NCBI RefSeq assembly: GCF_000420345.1
Contig: NZ_ATUT01000002.1
Span: 62,001-126,000 of the forward strand
Source: Faecalicoccus pleomorphus DSM 20574
GTDB taxonomy: Bacteria > Bacillota_I > Bacilli_A > Erysipelotrichales > Erysipelotrichaceae
Length of the DNA: 64,000 bases
Reading direction: 5' to 3'
A program made the translations under genes and the position numbers. Positions 23,331 to 32,599 of the stretch are shown here, in pieces (positions within the stretch are counted from its first letter, which is position 1; the number at the start of each line of letters is the position of its first letter). The notes under the pieces are model-generated. The model was not told the origin of the DNA. It did not search any database and saw only the letters and a program-made list of their open reading frames with translations.

Positions 23331-24462
23331 AGTTAGTAAAATTTGTGGGGGATGCAACTTACTGCATCTGGATTATGAAAAACAAATACAGGAAAAAAAG
23401 AACAACGTGGAAGCCTTGTTAACGAGAAATCGGTTAAAGCTTCAAATTGGGAATGTATATAAAGCCAATCGCATCAAAGGCTATCGTAATAAGATAATCG
23501 TTGGTTTTGCCAAATACAAAAGGAAAGTGGTATCTGGATTATATGCACCACATTCCCATGCCGTAGTGGCTACAAAGAATTGTTTAATGCATCCAAGAAA
23601 TGTGGATGCGATCATCGGACGTATCACCGAACTGGTAGATTCCATGAAGATCGAGTTGTATAACGAAAAAACCGGAACCGGGCTGCTGCGCCATGTTCTG
23701 ATTCGTTATGCCAGCCAAACCAATCAGGTTATGATCGTCTTTGTGACAGCCAAAAGAGCTTTTCCTTCCCGGCGAAATCTGGTGAATGCCTTAGTGAGTG
23801 AATTTAAAGAAATCAAAACGATTCTTCAAAGCGTGAATCCGCGAAACACATCCGTGGTCTTAGAAAATGAAGCTTTTGTCTTATATGGTGATGGTACGAT
23901 CACGGACAAGCTTTGCGGCTTAGATTTTACGATGGGCGCTAATACCTTTTATCAGGTTCATCATGACCAGTGCGAGTTATTGTATAAGGTGGCCAAAGAA
24001 AAGTTGCAGCTGCAGGGACAGGAAACGGTATTAGATACTTATTGTGGTATTGGTACGATCGGTTTAAGCCTGGCAGATTCTTGTAAAATGGTGACAGGGG
24101 TGGAAATCAATGCGGACTCGATTGGGTTTGCCAAAGAAAATGCTAAACAAAATCGCATAAAGAACGCGCGTTTTGTTTCTATGGATTCCACGCGTTTTAT
24201 GGAAGAAGCCAAAAAACATCATACTCATTTTGATGTGATCGTATTAGATCCGCCCAGAGCCGGAACTACACCGACATTTATTGAAAATGCCTGTGCCTTG
24301 CGCCCTAAAAAGATCTTATATATCTCCTGTGATCCACGAAGTCTGGTTCGTGACTTACATCTGTTCTTTCGCCAGGGCTATAAGGCAAAATCCATGGATC
24401 TGGTGGACATGTTTCCGAATACGACCAATGTAGAAAGTGTCGTATTGTTGACAAGAAGATAA
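23320..24462 (+). CDS. rlmD: TrmA/RlmD-family 23S rRNA (uracil-5) methyltransferase
   Basis: A 380-residue RNA m5U methyltransferase. The N-terminus has a Cys cluster (KCKVSKICGGC) of the [4Fe-4S] type without a TRAM domain, which makes it shorter than the usual 450 residues. SAM motif I is VLDTYCGIGTIGLSL (about residue 240), the DPPRAG motif follows, and the catalytic Cys is in YISCDP. It probably methylates a uridine of 23S rRNA. It overlaps the HAD gene by 11 bases and is followed after 4 bases by a LysR gene. Confidence 0.88.
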   Translation: MKCKVSKICGGCNLLHLDYEKQIQEKKNNVEALLTRNRLKLQIGNVYKANRIKGYRNKIIVGFAKYKRKVVSGLYAPHSHAVVATKNCLMHPRNVDAIIGRITELVDSMKIELYNEKTGTGLLRHVLIRYASQTNQVMIVFVTAKRAFPSRRNLVNALVSEFKEIKTILQSVNPRNTSVVLENEAFVLYGDGTITDKLCGLDFTMGANTFYQVHHDQCELLYKVAKEKLQLQGQETVLDTYCGIGTIGLSLADSCKMVTGVEINADSIGFAKENAKQNRIKNARFVSMDSTRFMEEAKKHHTHFDVIVLDPPRAGTTPTFIENACALRPKKILYISCDPRSLVRDLHLFFRQGYKAKSMDLVDMFPNTTNVESVVLLTRR

Positions 24463-24466
24463 GTAC

Positions 24467-25366
24467 ATGACGTTAACGCAGTTGAAATATATCGTAGAAG
24501 TGGCTCGCTCCCAAACCATCAGCAAGGCCGCAGAAAAGCTGTATATCTCACAGCCTTCTTTGACCTCGGCCATTCGAGAACTGGAAAATGAGTTTCAGAT
24601 CACGATCTTTCAGAGAACTAATAAAGGCGTGATCCTAACGAAAGAAGGCGAGGAGTTTTTAGGCTATGCCAGACAAGTTTTGATGCAGACGCATCTGATG
24701 GAAGAGCGCTATGCCGGAGCCATGCCGGTTCGTCATTCTTTTTGTGTTTCCACACAGCACTATTCCTTTGCGGTCGAAGCCTTTGTCGAGCTTTTGAAAA
24801 CAGTAGGCGATACGTATGATTTCAGTATTCGAGAAACACAGACGTATGAGATCATAGAGGATGTAGCACGCTTAAAGAGTGAAGTTGGTATTTTGTATCT
24901 GAATGCCTATAATGAAGCGGTTTTGAAAAAAGCCTTTAAAGAACATCATTTACAGTTTGAGCGTCTTTTTATCGCCAGACCACATGTATTTGTTGGTATT
25001 CATAGTCCTTTAGCGCAAAAGAAGCTTGTCACACTGCAGGATCTGGAAGCTTATCCTCGATTATCGTATGAACAGGGAGAGCACAATGCGTTTTACTTTT
25101 CAGAAGAAATTTTAAGTACGCTGGAAAGTAAAAAGGATATTCGTGTCTGTGATAGAGCGACTCTCTTTAATCTTTTGATCGGCTTAAACGGTTATACAAT
25201 CTGCAGCGGTGTAATCAATGAGCAGTTAAATGGAAAAGACATCATTGCGATTCCATTAGATGTTGAAGATTATATGGAAATTGGATTTATTCATCACAGT
25301 CAGGTTGTATATAGTCGCTTTGCGAAACAATATATCGAAATTCTAAAGCAGTTTGCCATAGATTGA
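24467..25366 (+). CDS. LysR-family transcriptional regulator
   Basis: A 299-residue regulator. The HTH (residues 1-60) reads TLTQLKYIVEVARSQTISKAAEKLYISQPSLTSAIRELE, classic LysR, and a periplasmic-binding-like effector domain follows. It starts 4 bases after rlmD without a clear ribosome site. The gene downstream, across a terminator, is a MetE-like protein; LysR regulators of the CysL/CbbR or MetR type often control such genes, so sulfur metabolism is a possible theme, by neighbourhood only. Confidence 0.9.
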   Translation: MTLTQLKYIVEVARSQTISKAAEKLYISQPSLTSAIRELENEFQITIFQRTNKGVILTKEGEEFLGYARQVLMQTHLMEERYAGAMPVRHSFCVSTQHYSFAVEAFVELLKTVGDTYDFSIRETQTYEIIEDVARLKSEVGILYLNAYNEAVLKKAFKEHHLQFERLFIARPHVFVGIHSPLAQKKLVTLQDLEAYPRLSYEQGEHNAFYFSEEILSTLESKKDIRVCDRATLFNLLIGLNGYTICSGVINEQLNGKDIIAIPLDVEDYMEIGFIHHSQVVYSRFAKQYIEILKQFAID

Positions 25367-25392
25367 TCCTATGGTAAACTGTTTCTTTTTTA
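25349..25392 (+). terminator. Terminator overlapping the LysR gene end
   Basis: A 13-bp stem CAGTTTGCCATAG/CTATGGTAAACTG (one wobble), with the stop codon in the 7-nt loop, followed by TTTCTTTTTT. Confidence 0.85.
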
Positions 25393-25452
25393 TATTGTAC
25401 GAATCCATTTGAATCGATTAAGATTAGAGTCATAAATAAGGAGGATGTCACG

Positions 25453-26568
25453 ATGCGTCAATTATATAGTCCATTTCGATATGATTTTGTGGGAAGCTTT
25501 TTGCGACCGGAACGTTTAAAACAAGCCAGAGCCGATTTCAAGGCAAAAAAGATTGATGTCCAGGCGTTAAAGCAGGTGGAAGATGAAGAAATCACTAAGC
25601 TGATCCAAAAACAGAAAGATGCCGGTTATCATGCGATCACCGATGGGGAATTCAGAAGAAGCTATTGGCATTTGGATTTTATGTGGGGATTGAATGGAAT
25701 CGAAGAGATTGAACTGAATCACGGGTATTTCTTTCATGGTGAGGAAACAACACCGGGTTCTATCAAGCTGGTTGGGAAAATTTCCGGTGAAAATCATCCG
25801 TTTGTCGAACATTATCGCTTCGTAAAACAATTTGAGGATGAAAATACGGTGGCACGTCAGACCTTCCCGGCACCGGCACAGCTGTTGGCGGAACTGTTTA
25901 GAGAAGATAATGGGAAGCAGACACTGGCCATCTATCCAGATATTGAAGAACTGATCCAGGATATTGCCAGGGCCTATCAAACGGTGATTCAGGAGTTGTA
26001 TCAGGCCGGCTGTCGTAATATTCAGATGGATGACTGCACATGGGGCATGTTTTGTGATACCAAATATTGGAGTGCCCGTCAAAATGGAGAAGTTTCCTTG
26101 GAAGATGTAGCTTCACAATATTTACGCTTAAACAACTTAGCGTTAGAAAATCGACCGGATGATCTAGTCGTAACAACACATGTTTGCCGAGGAAATTATC
26201 ATTCCACCTGGGCCAGCAGCGGAGGGTATGATCCGATTGCTTCTTTCTTATTTGCGAAAGAAAATGTAGATGCCTTCTATCTTGAATTTGACGACGAACG
26301 CTCCGGTGGCTTTGAACCACTACGTTTTGTACCGAAGGATAAAAAAGTGGTATTGGGACTGGTGACTACCAAAGCGGCTGCCTTAGAAAAGAAAGAGACG
26401 ATCATTGATCGTATCAAAGAAGCATCGCAGTATGTCGATCTGGAACGCTTGTATTTAAGTCCACAGTGTGGTTTTGCATCCTGTGAAATCGGAAATAAAC
26501 TGGTAGATCAGGATCAATGGGATAAACTGACACTGGTGAAAGAGATTGCCGAAGAGGTATGGGGATAA
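25453..26568 (+). CDS. MetE C-terminal-like methyltransferase (YxjG/YxjH type)
   Basis: A 371-residue TIM-barrel protein resembling the C-terminal catalytic half of cobalamin-independent methionine synthase. The zinc ligands are visible as HVC (THVCRGNYH), a Glu in FYLEFDDERSGG, and Cys in LSPQCGFASCE. VGSFLRPERLKQAR near the N-terminus is typical of YxjG/YxjH-like stand-alone forms. It probably transfers a methyl group from a folate or other donor to homocysteine or another thiol. AAGGAGG precedes the ATG. The LysR gene upstream may regulate it. Confidence 0.88.
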   Translation: MRQLYSPFRYDFVGSFLRPERLKQARADFKAKKIDVQALKQVEDEEITKLIQKQKDAGYHAITDGEFRRSYWHLDFMWGLNGIEEIELNHGYFFHGEETTPGSIKLVGKISGENHPFVEHYRFVKQFEDENTVARQTFPAPAQLLAELFREDNGKQTLAIYPDIEELIQDIARAYQTVIQELYQAGCRNIQMDDCTWGMFCDTKYWSARQNGEVSLEDVASQYLRLNNLALENRPDDLVVTTHVCRGNYHSTWASSGGYDPIASFLFAKENVDAFYLEFDDERSGGFEPLRFVPKDKKVVLGLVTTKAAALEKKETIIDRIKEASQYVDLERLYLSPQCGFASCEIGNKLVDQDQWDKLTLVKEIAEEVWG

Positions 26569-26592
26569 ATGGCTCGATAGAGTCATTTTTTT
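26569..26592 (+). terminator. Terminator after the MetE-like gene
   Basis: ATGGCTC/GAGTCAT (one wobble), 4-nt loop, then seven T, starting at the base after the stop codon. Confidence 0.8.
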
Positions 26593-26607
26593 ACATGAAC
26601 AAATGAA

Positions 26608-26636
26608 ATGACAAGTTTTTTGAACTATCGTAGAAT
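26608..26636 (+). promoter_or_regulatory. Promoter for a probable leaderless message
   Basis: ATGACA (26608-26613), a 17-base spacer, TAGAAT (26631-26636). The predicted start is at 26643, the A of the next ATG. No ribosome site is present. Confidence 0.5.
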
Positions 26637-26642
26637 GAAAGT

Positions 26643-27674
26643 ATGAATTATTTGGAAAATGTATGGCATGCAGGTATTCCGGCTCTTTTCTTCTGGCTGG
26701 TTTTTATCTATTCGATGCATAATAATCGAAGTCGTTATCGCAATACATTCTTGTTGATGATGGCTGGCTGTTTCAGCATCCCTTTTGTCTGTTCTTTAAC
26801 CGGTGAGTATGCGACAACGACTTTTGTCGTGCTGTTACTTTTGATTATTTTACTGATTTTGTTTGTCCCAATCGGATTGATTTGGAATGGTATCTTGATG
26901 TGGAGAAGAGAAGGACGTTCTTTAGGCAACCTTTTATCACTGGCTTTTGGGCTGATTATAGGGATTGGGGAAATCGCAACTTTTATCTTCGTTTTACTGA
27001 CGGGATCACAAGTCGTGGATCGATGGAGTGATTTTCTTTCGCATATATCACAGGGCCTGTTTTTTATTTCGATATCCGTCATCTATGTATCACTGGTTTT
27101 TGTCTCCTTTATGTTTTATTGCCTGTTTCTACAAATCATTCCTCATAAAAGAGATTTTGATTATGTCATCATTCATGGCAGCGGGCTGCATAAAGATGGA
27201 ACAGTGACTCAGTTGTTAAAAGATCGCTGCGACAAGGCTATCGAAGTGTATCGTAAGGATCTATCACCGCCTATTTTGGTTCCTTCCGGAGGTCAAGGCG
27301 CTGATGAAGTCTGTTCAGAAGCAATGGCGATGAAGAACTATCTTCTATCACAGGGAATCCCCGAGAATAGGATAGAAATGGAGGATCAGTCTACAACGAC
27401 CTGGGAAAATTTAAAGTTTTCAAAAACATTGATCGAATCGTTTCCAGGAAGGCATTATGTTGCCCTTGTTACAAGCAACTATCATGTTTATAGAGCTTTG
27501 CGTTATTGTTCAAAATTGAATTTTTCTTGTACGGGAATTGGGGCCCGTGTGGCTTCATATTATTGGCCCAGTGCTTTGATTCGTGAATTTGTAGCCGTTC
27601 ATCGCGAACCAAAACATCTGATTTTGTTTCTTATTGGTTATGTGCTTGTCATTGCACCCATATTGATAAGATGA
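26643..27674 (+). CDS. YdcF/ElyC-family membrane protein (DUF218)
   Basis: A 343-residue protein. Five to six membrane segments fill residues 1-175. A DUF218 domain follows with VIIHGSGLHKDG, VPSGGQGADEV, SEAMAMKNYLLSQGIPENRIEMEDQS and the TTTWENLKFSK and VTSNYHVYRA motifs. A last hydrophobic segment closes the protein. The family includes ElyC and SanA, implicated in envelope polysaccharide metabolism; the enzymatic activity is not settled. The predicted promoter puts the transcript start on the ATG. A DUF1905 gene follows after 13 bases. Confidence 0.85.
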   Translation: MNYLENVWHAGIPALFFWLVFIYSMHNNRSRYRNTFLLMMAGCFSIPFVCSLTGEYATTTFVVLLLLIILLILFVPIGLIWNGILMWRREGRSLGNLLSLAFGLIIGIGEIATFIFVLLTGSQVVDRWSDFLSHISQGLFFISISVIYVSLVFVSFMFYCLFLQIIPHKRDFDYVIIHGSGLHKDGTVTQLLKDRCDKAIEVYRKDLSPPILVPSGGQGADEVCSEAMAMKNYLLSQGIPENRIEMEDQSTTTWENLKFSKTLIESFPGRHYVALVTSNYHVYRALRYCSKLNFSCTGIGARVASYYWPSALIREFVAVHREPKHLILFLIGYVLVIAPILIR

Positions 27675-27687
27675 TAAGGAGGATAGA

Positions 27688-27990
27688 ATGAAGAATGTTT
27701 ATGAATTTGATGCGATACTCTATGAAGTTCCGAAGAAAGGTTGTGCTTATATCATTTTTCCCTGGAATATCAAAGAAGAATTTGGAAAAGGTCGTCTAAA
27801 AGTTATGGCATGGTTTGACGGAATTGAATATGAGGGCAGTATTGTAAATATGGGGATCAAGGATGAAACTGGAAACATTTGTTACATCCTAGGTGTAAAA
27901 AAGAGCATTCGCCAAACACTTCGTAAAAGAAATGGGGATATCCTTCATGTCATTGTGAAACCACAATTAAATCCATGGGTTTTACATTGA
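27688..27990 (+). CDS. DUF1905 domain protein
   Basis: A 100-residue beta-rich protein of the DUF1905 family, with YEFDAILYEVPKKGCAYIIFPWNIKEEFGKGR, KVMAWFDGIEYEGSI, CYILGVKKSIRQTL and a closing GDILHVIV. DUF1905 domains are often fused to or paired with YdeI/OmpD-associated domains; the function is unknown. AAGGAGG precedes the ATG, 13 bases after the YdcF-like gene. No convincing terminator follows on the plus strand until the shared hairpin at 28133. Confidence 0.8.
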   Translation: MKNVYEFDAILYEVPKKGCAYIIFPWNIKEEFGKGRLKVMAWFDGIEYEGSIVNMGIKDETGNICYILGVKKSIRQTLRKRNGDILHVIVKPQLNPWVLH

Positions 27991-28127
27991 ACTTGACAGG
28001 TTGGCTGCAATATCGGTTTCATTTTAAAAATTTCGAACGTCACAAGCTTGTAAGCCCGTATTCGACAAAATAACATGAATTTGAAAAAGTAAACGGTAGC
28101 GCTTGTGCATCTTAACCAAAACAGCAC

Positions 28128-28164
28128 TAAAAAAAACCATTGAGCGCTTTATCTCAATGGTTTT
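28128..28164 (-). terminator. Terminator of the hydrogenase gene (possibly bidirectional)
   Basis: Perfect 12-bp stem AAAACCATTGAG/CTCAATGGTTTT with an 8-nt loop, followed on the minus strand by a run of T. The plus strand also has TTTT, so it may serve the DUF1905 gene too. Confidence 0.85.
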
Positions 28165-28170
28165 CTCATT

Positions 28171-29688
28171 TTATCCTTTTGTCAATTCTTCCAATCGATC
28201 GCCGTATGGACTTTCATCACAGTTGACCAATGTGTTTTCATTGGCATACTTCTTAACGGCAGCACTGGACTTGGCGATTGGTTGTAAAGTACCGGCTCCG
28301 GCAACACATCCTCCCGGACAAGCCATACCTTCTAACAGGTATCCATCCAATCGTCCGGCTTTTGCCATCATCAACATCGTCTTACAGTTTTTCAAACCTT
28401 CAGCCGCCTGTACTTTAACTTCCACTTCCGGATGTTTCTTGTTGATCAAAGATTTAACGGCTTTGGCAACACCACCGCTCACAGCAAATTCACGGCCACG
28501 GTTCGTTCCCTTTAACAGTGGATCATTACCTTCGATTTCTTCCAGTTTAACCCCTTTGGCAACAAACATTCCCATGACTTCTTCAAATGTCAGTACAAAA
28601 TCTACATCACTTCGTACTGATTTACGGCTGGCTTCCAGTTTTTTAGCTGCACATGGACCGATAAATACGACTTTGCAGTCTGGATCGTCTTTTTTGATCA
28701 TACGTGCTGTTAATACCATTGGCGTTAAGGCCATGGAAATATGAGAAGCATATTGTGGGAAAAGCTTTTTAGCCATAACAGACCAGGCAGGGCAGCAGGA
28801 AGTAGCCATCCAAGGTTGTTTTTCCGGCACTTTATCCATGAAGTCTTCTGCTTCTTCGATAGTACAAAGGTCAGCTCCGATGGCAACTTCGACAACATCA
28901 CTGAAACCTAATTCTTTTAAGGCTGCTGTCAATTTTTCCGGTGTTACACTTGGTCCAAACTGTCCGACAAAAGCAGGGGCAACGGCCGCAACGACACGGT
29001 GTCCTTCCTTCATCGCATAAATCGTTTGGAAGATCTGTCCTTTATCGACAATGGCACCAAATGGACAGTTCACTAAACACATACCGCAGCTGACACACTT
29101 ATCATAGTCAATAACAGCTTTTCCATCTTCATCACTGTGAATCGCATCCATACCACAGCTGGCCGCACATGGACGTTCAATCTTTGTAATAGCTTTGTAA
29201 GGACAAGCTTCCATACAACGTCCACACTTGATACATTTATCCTGATCGATCAAAGAACGACCGTTTACAATGTGGATCGCATCTTTTGGACAAACCTCTG
29301 TACACTGATGAGAAAGACATCCCTGACAGGCATTTGTGACAAATACTTTCTTTTCCGGACAGGCATTACATGCGAATTTAATGATGTTTACCAACGGATC
29401 ATCATAATATTTTTTCGCAATAGCACTTTCTTCAATACCATCCGATAACGCTTTAAATTCTTTTGCATCTCTTGTAGGAAGACCCATACCTAAACGTAAA
29501 CGTTCACCGATAATGGCTCTTTCCAGGAAAATACTGTTACGATAGGTTGCTTTGTCGCCTGGTAACAGTTCATATGGAATCTGTTCGATTCGTTTGGCAA
29601 GATCATCACAGTCCTCATAGGCCATGCTGGCGATGGCCGCAAAGACCTTACGACGCAAATCTGTAACTGAGTTGTATATACCGCGCAT
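28171..29688 (-). CDS. [FeFe] hydrogenase, group B, monomeric
   Basis: A 505-residue iron-only hydrogenase. The N-terminal third carries Cys motifs for several [4Fe-4S] clusters (CNACPEKK, CQGCLSHQCTEVCP, CIKCGRCMEACP, CVSCGMCLVNCP). The H-cluster domain has L1 TSCCPAW (about 296), L2 GPCAAKKLEA (about 343) and L3 EGMACPGGCVAG (about 456). These features fit the group B family. It reduces protons or oxidises H2, probably with ferredoxin, in fermentative redox balance. AAGGAGG precedes the ATG, and a TATAAT lies about 33 bases upstream. The maturation genes hydEFG are not in the window. Confidence 0.94.
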   Translation of the reverse strand: MRGIYNSVTDLRRKVFAAIASMAYEDCDDLAKRIEQIPYELLPGDKATYRNSIFLERAIIGERLRLGMGLPTRDAKEFKALSDGIEESAIAKKYYDDPLVNIIKFACNACPEKKVFVTNACQGCLSHQCTEVCPKDAIHIVNGRSLIDQDKCIKCGRCMEACPYKAITKIERPCAASCGMDAIHSDEDGKAVIDYDKCVSCGMCLVNCPFGAIVDKGQIFQTIYAMKEGHRVVAAVAPAFVGQFGPSVTPEKLTAALKELGFSDVVEVAIGADLCTIEEAEDFMDKVPEKQPWMATSCCPAWSVMAKKLFPQYASHISMALTPMVLTARMIKKDDPDCKVVFIGPCAAKKLEASRKSVRSDVDFVLTFEEVMGMFVAKGVKLEEIEGNDPLLKGTNRGREFAVSGGVAKAVKSLINKKHPEVEVKVQAAEGLKNCKTMLMMAKAGRLDGYLLEGMACPGGCVAGAGTLQPIAKSSAAVKKYANENTLVNCDESPYGDRLEELTKG

Positions 29689-29721
29689 AGTTCCTCCTTA
29701 ATATACTTTTTTACCCATTTC

Positions 29722-29727
29722 ATTATA
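29722..29727 (-). promoter_or_regulatory. -10 element of the hydrogenase promoter
   Basis: Consensus TATAAT on the minus strand, about 33 bases before the hydrogenase ATG. I see no strong -35. Confidence 0.45.
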
Positions 29728-29797
29728 TCGGACAATGCCATTAAAAAAAAGGAGAAATTGCTAACAAATTCACAATACTGTTCAGTTTTCGTAAGCA

Positions 29798-29806
29798 TGC
29801 TATAAT
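29798..29806 (+). promoter_or_regulatory. Extended -10 promoter of the HAD-rluA pair
   Basis: TG-C-TATAAT (29798-29806), the consensus extended -10. The predicted start is near 29813, leaving a leader of about 10 nt that still contains GGTGATC, the 3' part of a Shine-Dalgarno. Confidence 0.6.
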
Positions 29807-29822
29807 CATTACGGTGATCAAA

Positions 29823-30464
29823 ATGAAAAAAATTGTATGGGACTGGAACGGAACTTTGTTTGATGATATCGATTTGTGTTTGGAATGCATCAATAACTTA
29901 TTAGTTCATCACGGATTGTCCTGTTTACCGGATAAAGAAGCCTATCGAAAAGTATTTGGTTTTCCGATTGAAAACTATTATCGAGCAATTGGCTTTGACT
30001 TCACAAAAACTTCTTTTGAAGAACTGGCTCACGAATATATGGAATACTATCAGGAAAAGAGCTATGACTGCTCATTAGTACAGGATGCTTATCATGTATT
30101 AAAACAGGCCAGATCTTTACAAATTGAACAAACAATTCTTTCGGCCAGCAAAAAAGATTATTTGTTGGCGCAGATTCAAAAAAACGATGTACAGGAAAGA
30201 GTGGATCACATTTATGGAATTGAAGATATTTATGCGCATAGTAAACTGGAACTGGCAAAAGCATATATGAAGACATGTCAGAAAGAAGATGAAGTCTGGT
30301 TTGTGGGCGATAGCTTGCATGATTATGAAGTAGCCAGTCAGGCTGGCGGCAAATGCTTGTTGGTGACGACCGGACACCAATCAAAAGGTCGTTTACAGCA
30401 GGCAGGTGTGCCTGTGCTGGATTCATTAAAAGAGTGTTTAGAGGTCATTTATGCAGGAAATTAA
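29823..30464 (+). CDS. HAD-superfamily phosphatase (PGP/PpaX-like)
   Basis: A 213-residue HAD hydrolase: motif I WDWNGTLFDD with both Asp, motif II ILSASKK, motif III lysine near SKLELAK, motif IV WFVGDSLHDYEVA. A helical cap (residues 15-85) marks subfamily IA, as in phosphoglycolate phosphatase and PpaX. The start is taken at ATG 29823 behind GGTGATC; a GTG at 29814 belongs to that element. The 3' end overlaps the next gene by 14 bases, so the two are translationally coupled. The substrate is uncertain. Confidence 0.86.
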   Translation: MKKIVWDWNGTLFDDIDLCLECINNLLVHHGLSCLPDKEAYRKVFGFPIENYYRAIGFDFTKTSFEELAHEYMEYYQEKSYDCSLVQDAYHVLKQARSLQIEQTILSASKKDYLLAQIQKNDVQERVDHIYGIEDIYAHSKLELAKAYMKTCQKEDEVWFVGDSLHDYEVASQAGGKCLLVTTGHQSKGRLQQAGVPVLDSLKECLEVIYAGN

Positions 30465-31341
30465 GATCGGGGTAAATGATGCCGGACAACGACTGGATCG
30501 CTTTCTTCAAAAACATTATGCGACATTGACAAAATCGATGATGTATAAAGCCATTCGCAATAAGAAGATCAAAGTCAATCGTAAGCGTTGCACATATGAT
30601 CAAAAGCTGCAGGAAGGTGATTCGATCCTTTTATTTCTTCCTTATGAATTTTTAGAAACCAGACAGAAGGCTTGTCCTGTGAATACCGGAAGTATTGATG
30701 TTGTCTATGAAGATGATGATATTGTTCTGGTCAATAAGCCGGTAGGCTTGCTTTCGCAAAGCGATGAAAAAGGCTTGCAGGATACATTGGTCAGTCGCAT
30801 ACAGTATTATTTATATCAGAAAAAGGAATATGATCCGCAAAGAGAGAACAGCTTTGCCCCGGCAATCTGTCATCGTTTGGATAAAAATACATCCGGTTTG
30901 ATCCTGGCGGCAAAAAATGCCAGAGCACTACGTTTAATGAATGATGCGATCGCTTGTCATAAAGTTCGTAAGGTGTATTGTGCCAAGATTGAAGGAACGC
31001 CTTTATGGGATACCAAGGAAGTTGTCTGTTACATTAAAAAACAGGAAACTCGTGCGCTTGTCCAATCCAATGAAGCTCCCGGATACAAAGAGGCCAGGAT
31101 GTTTGTTAAGGTGATGGAAAGACAAAAAGAGCAGACAATGGTTCAGATTCATTTGGAAACAGGAAGATTTCATCAGATTCGTGCCAGTATGGCATATCTT
31201 GGCTATCCTCTTTGTGGAGATGTCAAATATGGCTATAAGGGAAGTGAAAAAAAATATTCTTTATGCGCTTATCATTTAGAAATAGGGGATGTGAGTTTAC
31301 CAATCGCAAACAAGGATTTTACGATACCTAGACCATTCTAA
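30451..31341 (+). CDS. RluA-family pseudouridine synthase with S4 domain
   Basis: A 296-residue enzyme. Residues 1-65 resemble an S4 RNA-binding domain (RLDRFLQKHYATLTKSMMYKAIRNKKIKVN). The catalytic domain has VNKPVGLLSQSD and the RluA active-site motif HRLDKNTSGL with its Asp (about residue 144), then ETGRFHQIRASMAYLGYPLCGD near the C-terminus. It isomerises uridine in 23S rRNA (RluC/RluD-like; the exact site is not assignable). It overlaps the HAD gene by 14 bases. Confidence 0.92.
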   Translation: MQEIKIGVNDAGQRLDRFLQKHYATLTKSMMYKAIRNKKIKVNRKRCTYDQKLQEGDSILLFLPYEFLETRQKACPVNTGSIDVVYEDDDIVLVNKPVGLLSQSDEKGLQDTLVSRIQYYLYQKKEYDPQRENSFAPAICHRLDKNTSGLILAAKNARALRLMNDAIACHKVRKVYCAKIEGTPLWDTKEVVCYIKKQETRALVQSNEAPGYKEARMFVKVMERQKEQTMVQIHLETGRFHQIRASMAYLGYPLCGDVKYGYKGSEKKYSLCAYHLEIGDVSLPIANKDFTIPRPF

Positions 31342-31342
31342 C

Positions 31343-31372
31343 TTGATGAAAACCCTTACAGAGGAGTATAAT
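31343..31372 (+). promoter_or_regulatory. Promoter of the antiporter gene
   Basis: TTGATG (31343-31348), an 18-base spacer, TATAAT (31367-31372). The predicted start near 31379 excludes an upstream in-frame Met at 31343 and supports the ATG at 31397. Confidence 0.65.
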
Positions 31373-31396
31373 TCTCATTATGTGAGGAGTTTTTTT

Positions 31397-32596
31397 ATGG
31401 CAAGTTATCATTATTTATTAGATATTGCATTGATTCTGTTAGGAACCAAGGCATTTGGTTTATTTACTAGAAAGCTTAGAATGCCAGCTGTTGTGGGTGC
31501 TTTGATTGCCGGTATCCTATTGGGACCAGCTATCTTAAACTGGGTGCAGCCTAGTGATCTGATTTCTTCGCTTTCTGAAATCGGTGTGATCGTGTTGATG
31601 TTTGGGGCCGGTTTGGAAACCAGTATTACCGATTTGAGAAAAGCCGGGTTAAAGGCTTTGGTGATTGCGGTTTTAGGTGTGTTAGTACCTTTAGGATTAG
31701 GCTATCTTGTCGCAAGCTTCTATAATGTAGGGGCGCAGGCCTGGATCGGCAACTTATTTTTAGGGGTGATTTTGACGGCTACTTCTGTAGGAATCACGGT
31801 TGAAACACTCAAGGAAATGGGTGCGATGAAAACGACCAGCGGCAATGCGATCCTGGCGGCAGCGGTGATCGATGATGTATTGGGTATCGTAGCATTAACG
31901 ATCGTATCCGGACTTGCTGACAGCTCAGTCGATGTCGGTATGGTCTTACTGAAAATAGTATTGTTCTTTGTGTTTGCCGTCATTATCGGTATTGTTCTTC
32001 ACAAGGTCTTTGCCTGGTGGTTTGATCACGATTCTCGCGGGGGCCTGCAAAGATATTCCATTATCAGCTTTGCCTTTGCGTTGATCATGGCCTATGTTTC
32101 TGAAGAGTTTTTTGGTGTTGCCGATATTACCGGTTCCTTTGTGGCCGGTTTGATCATATCCGGAACCAGTCAATGCGCTTATGTGACCAAAAGGATTGGA
32201 ACTCTATCTTATTTGTTGATTTCACCGGTGTTCTTTGCCAGTATCGGCCTCAAGCTTGAGCCATTGAATTTTTCCGGTGAAGTCTTGATCTTGATCTTGT
32301 TATTGTGTATCGTTGCCTTAGTCAGTAAAATTGTAGGCTGTGGATTGGGCGCATTGCTTTGCCACTATTCAAAATCACAGTCTATGCGGATTGGCTGTGG
32401 AATGGTTTCACGTGGAGAAGTGGCCTTAATCGTTGCCAATCGTGGTATGGCCTTAGGAATCTTTCCATCCTTCTTTGTGACACCTGTATTATTATGTGTC
32501 GTTTTTACCACAGTCATTACTCCGATATTATTGAAGGTAGTTTATAAAAAGATTCCCAACGACCCAGATTATTTGTTGGATGTAGAAAGAGGATAG
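31397..32596 (+). CDS. Cation/proton antiporter, CPA2 (KefB/NapA-like)
   Basis: A 399-residue membrane protein with about 12 segments and the CPA2 fold. It has FTRKLRMPAVVGALIAGILLGP near the N-terminus, an FGAGLETSITDL segment, and the paired ion-binding Asp in AAAVIDDVLGIVAL. No C-terminal TrkA-N domain is attached, so it is more like NapA/KefB membrane parts than full Kef systems. It probably exchanges Na+ or K+ for H+ in pH and salt homeostasis. GAGGAG precedes the ATG at 31397. The cyclophilin gene follows after 3 bases. Confidence 0.9.
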   Translation: MASYHYLLDIALILLGTKAFGLFTRKLRMPAVVGALIAGILLGPAILNWVQPSDLISSLSEIGVIVLMFGAGLETSITDLRKAGLKALVIAVLGVLVPLGLGYLVASFYNVGAQAWIGNLFLGVILTATSVGITVETLKEMGAMKTTSGNAILAAAVIDDVLGIVALTIVSGLADSSVDVGMVLLKIVLFFVFAVIIGIVLHKVFAWWFDHDSRGGLQRYSIISFAFALIMAYVSEEFFGVADITGSFVAGLIISGTSQCAYVTKRIGTLSYLLISPVFFASIGLKLEPLNFSGEVLILILLLCIVALVSKIVGCGLGALLCHYSKSQSMRIGCGMVSRGEVALIVANRGMALGIFPSFFVTPVLLCVVFTTVITPILLKVVYKKIPNDPDYLLDVERG

Positions 32597-32599
32597 GTT

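Noticed and set aside
28103-28744. Long plus-strand reading frame opposite the hydrogenase gene
   Set aside because: It is antisense to the conserved H-cluster coding region, has no ribosome site and a protein composition (Ser/Pro/Thr-rich) typical of antisense shadows.
31343-31396. N-terminal extension of the antiporter from an ATG at 31346
   Set aside because: The predicted promoter elements overlap it and GAGGAG serves the ATG at 31397, which gives the normal CPA2 start.
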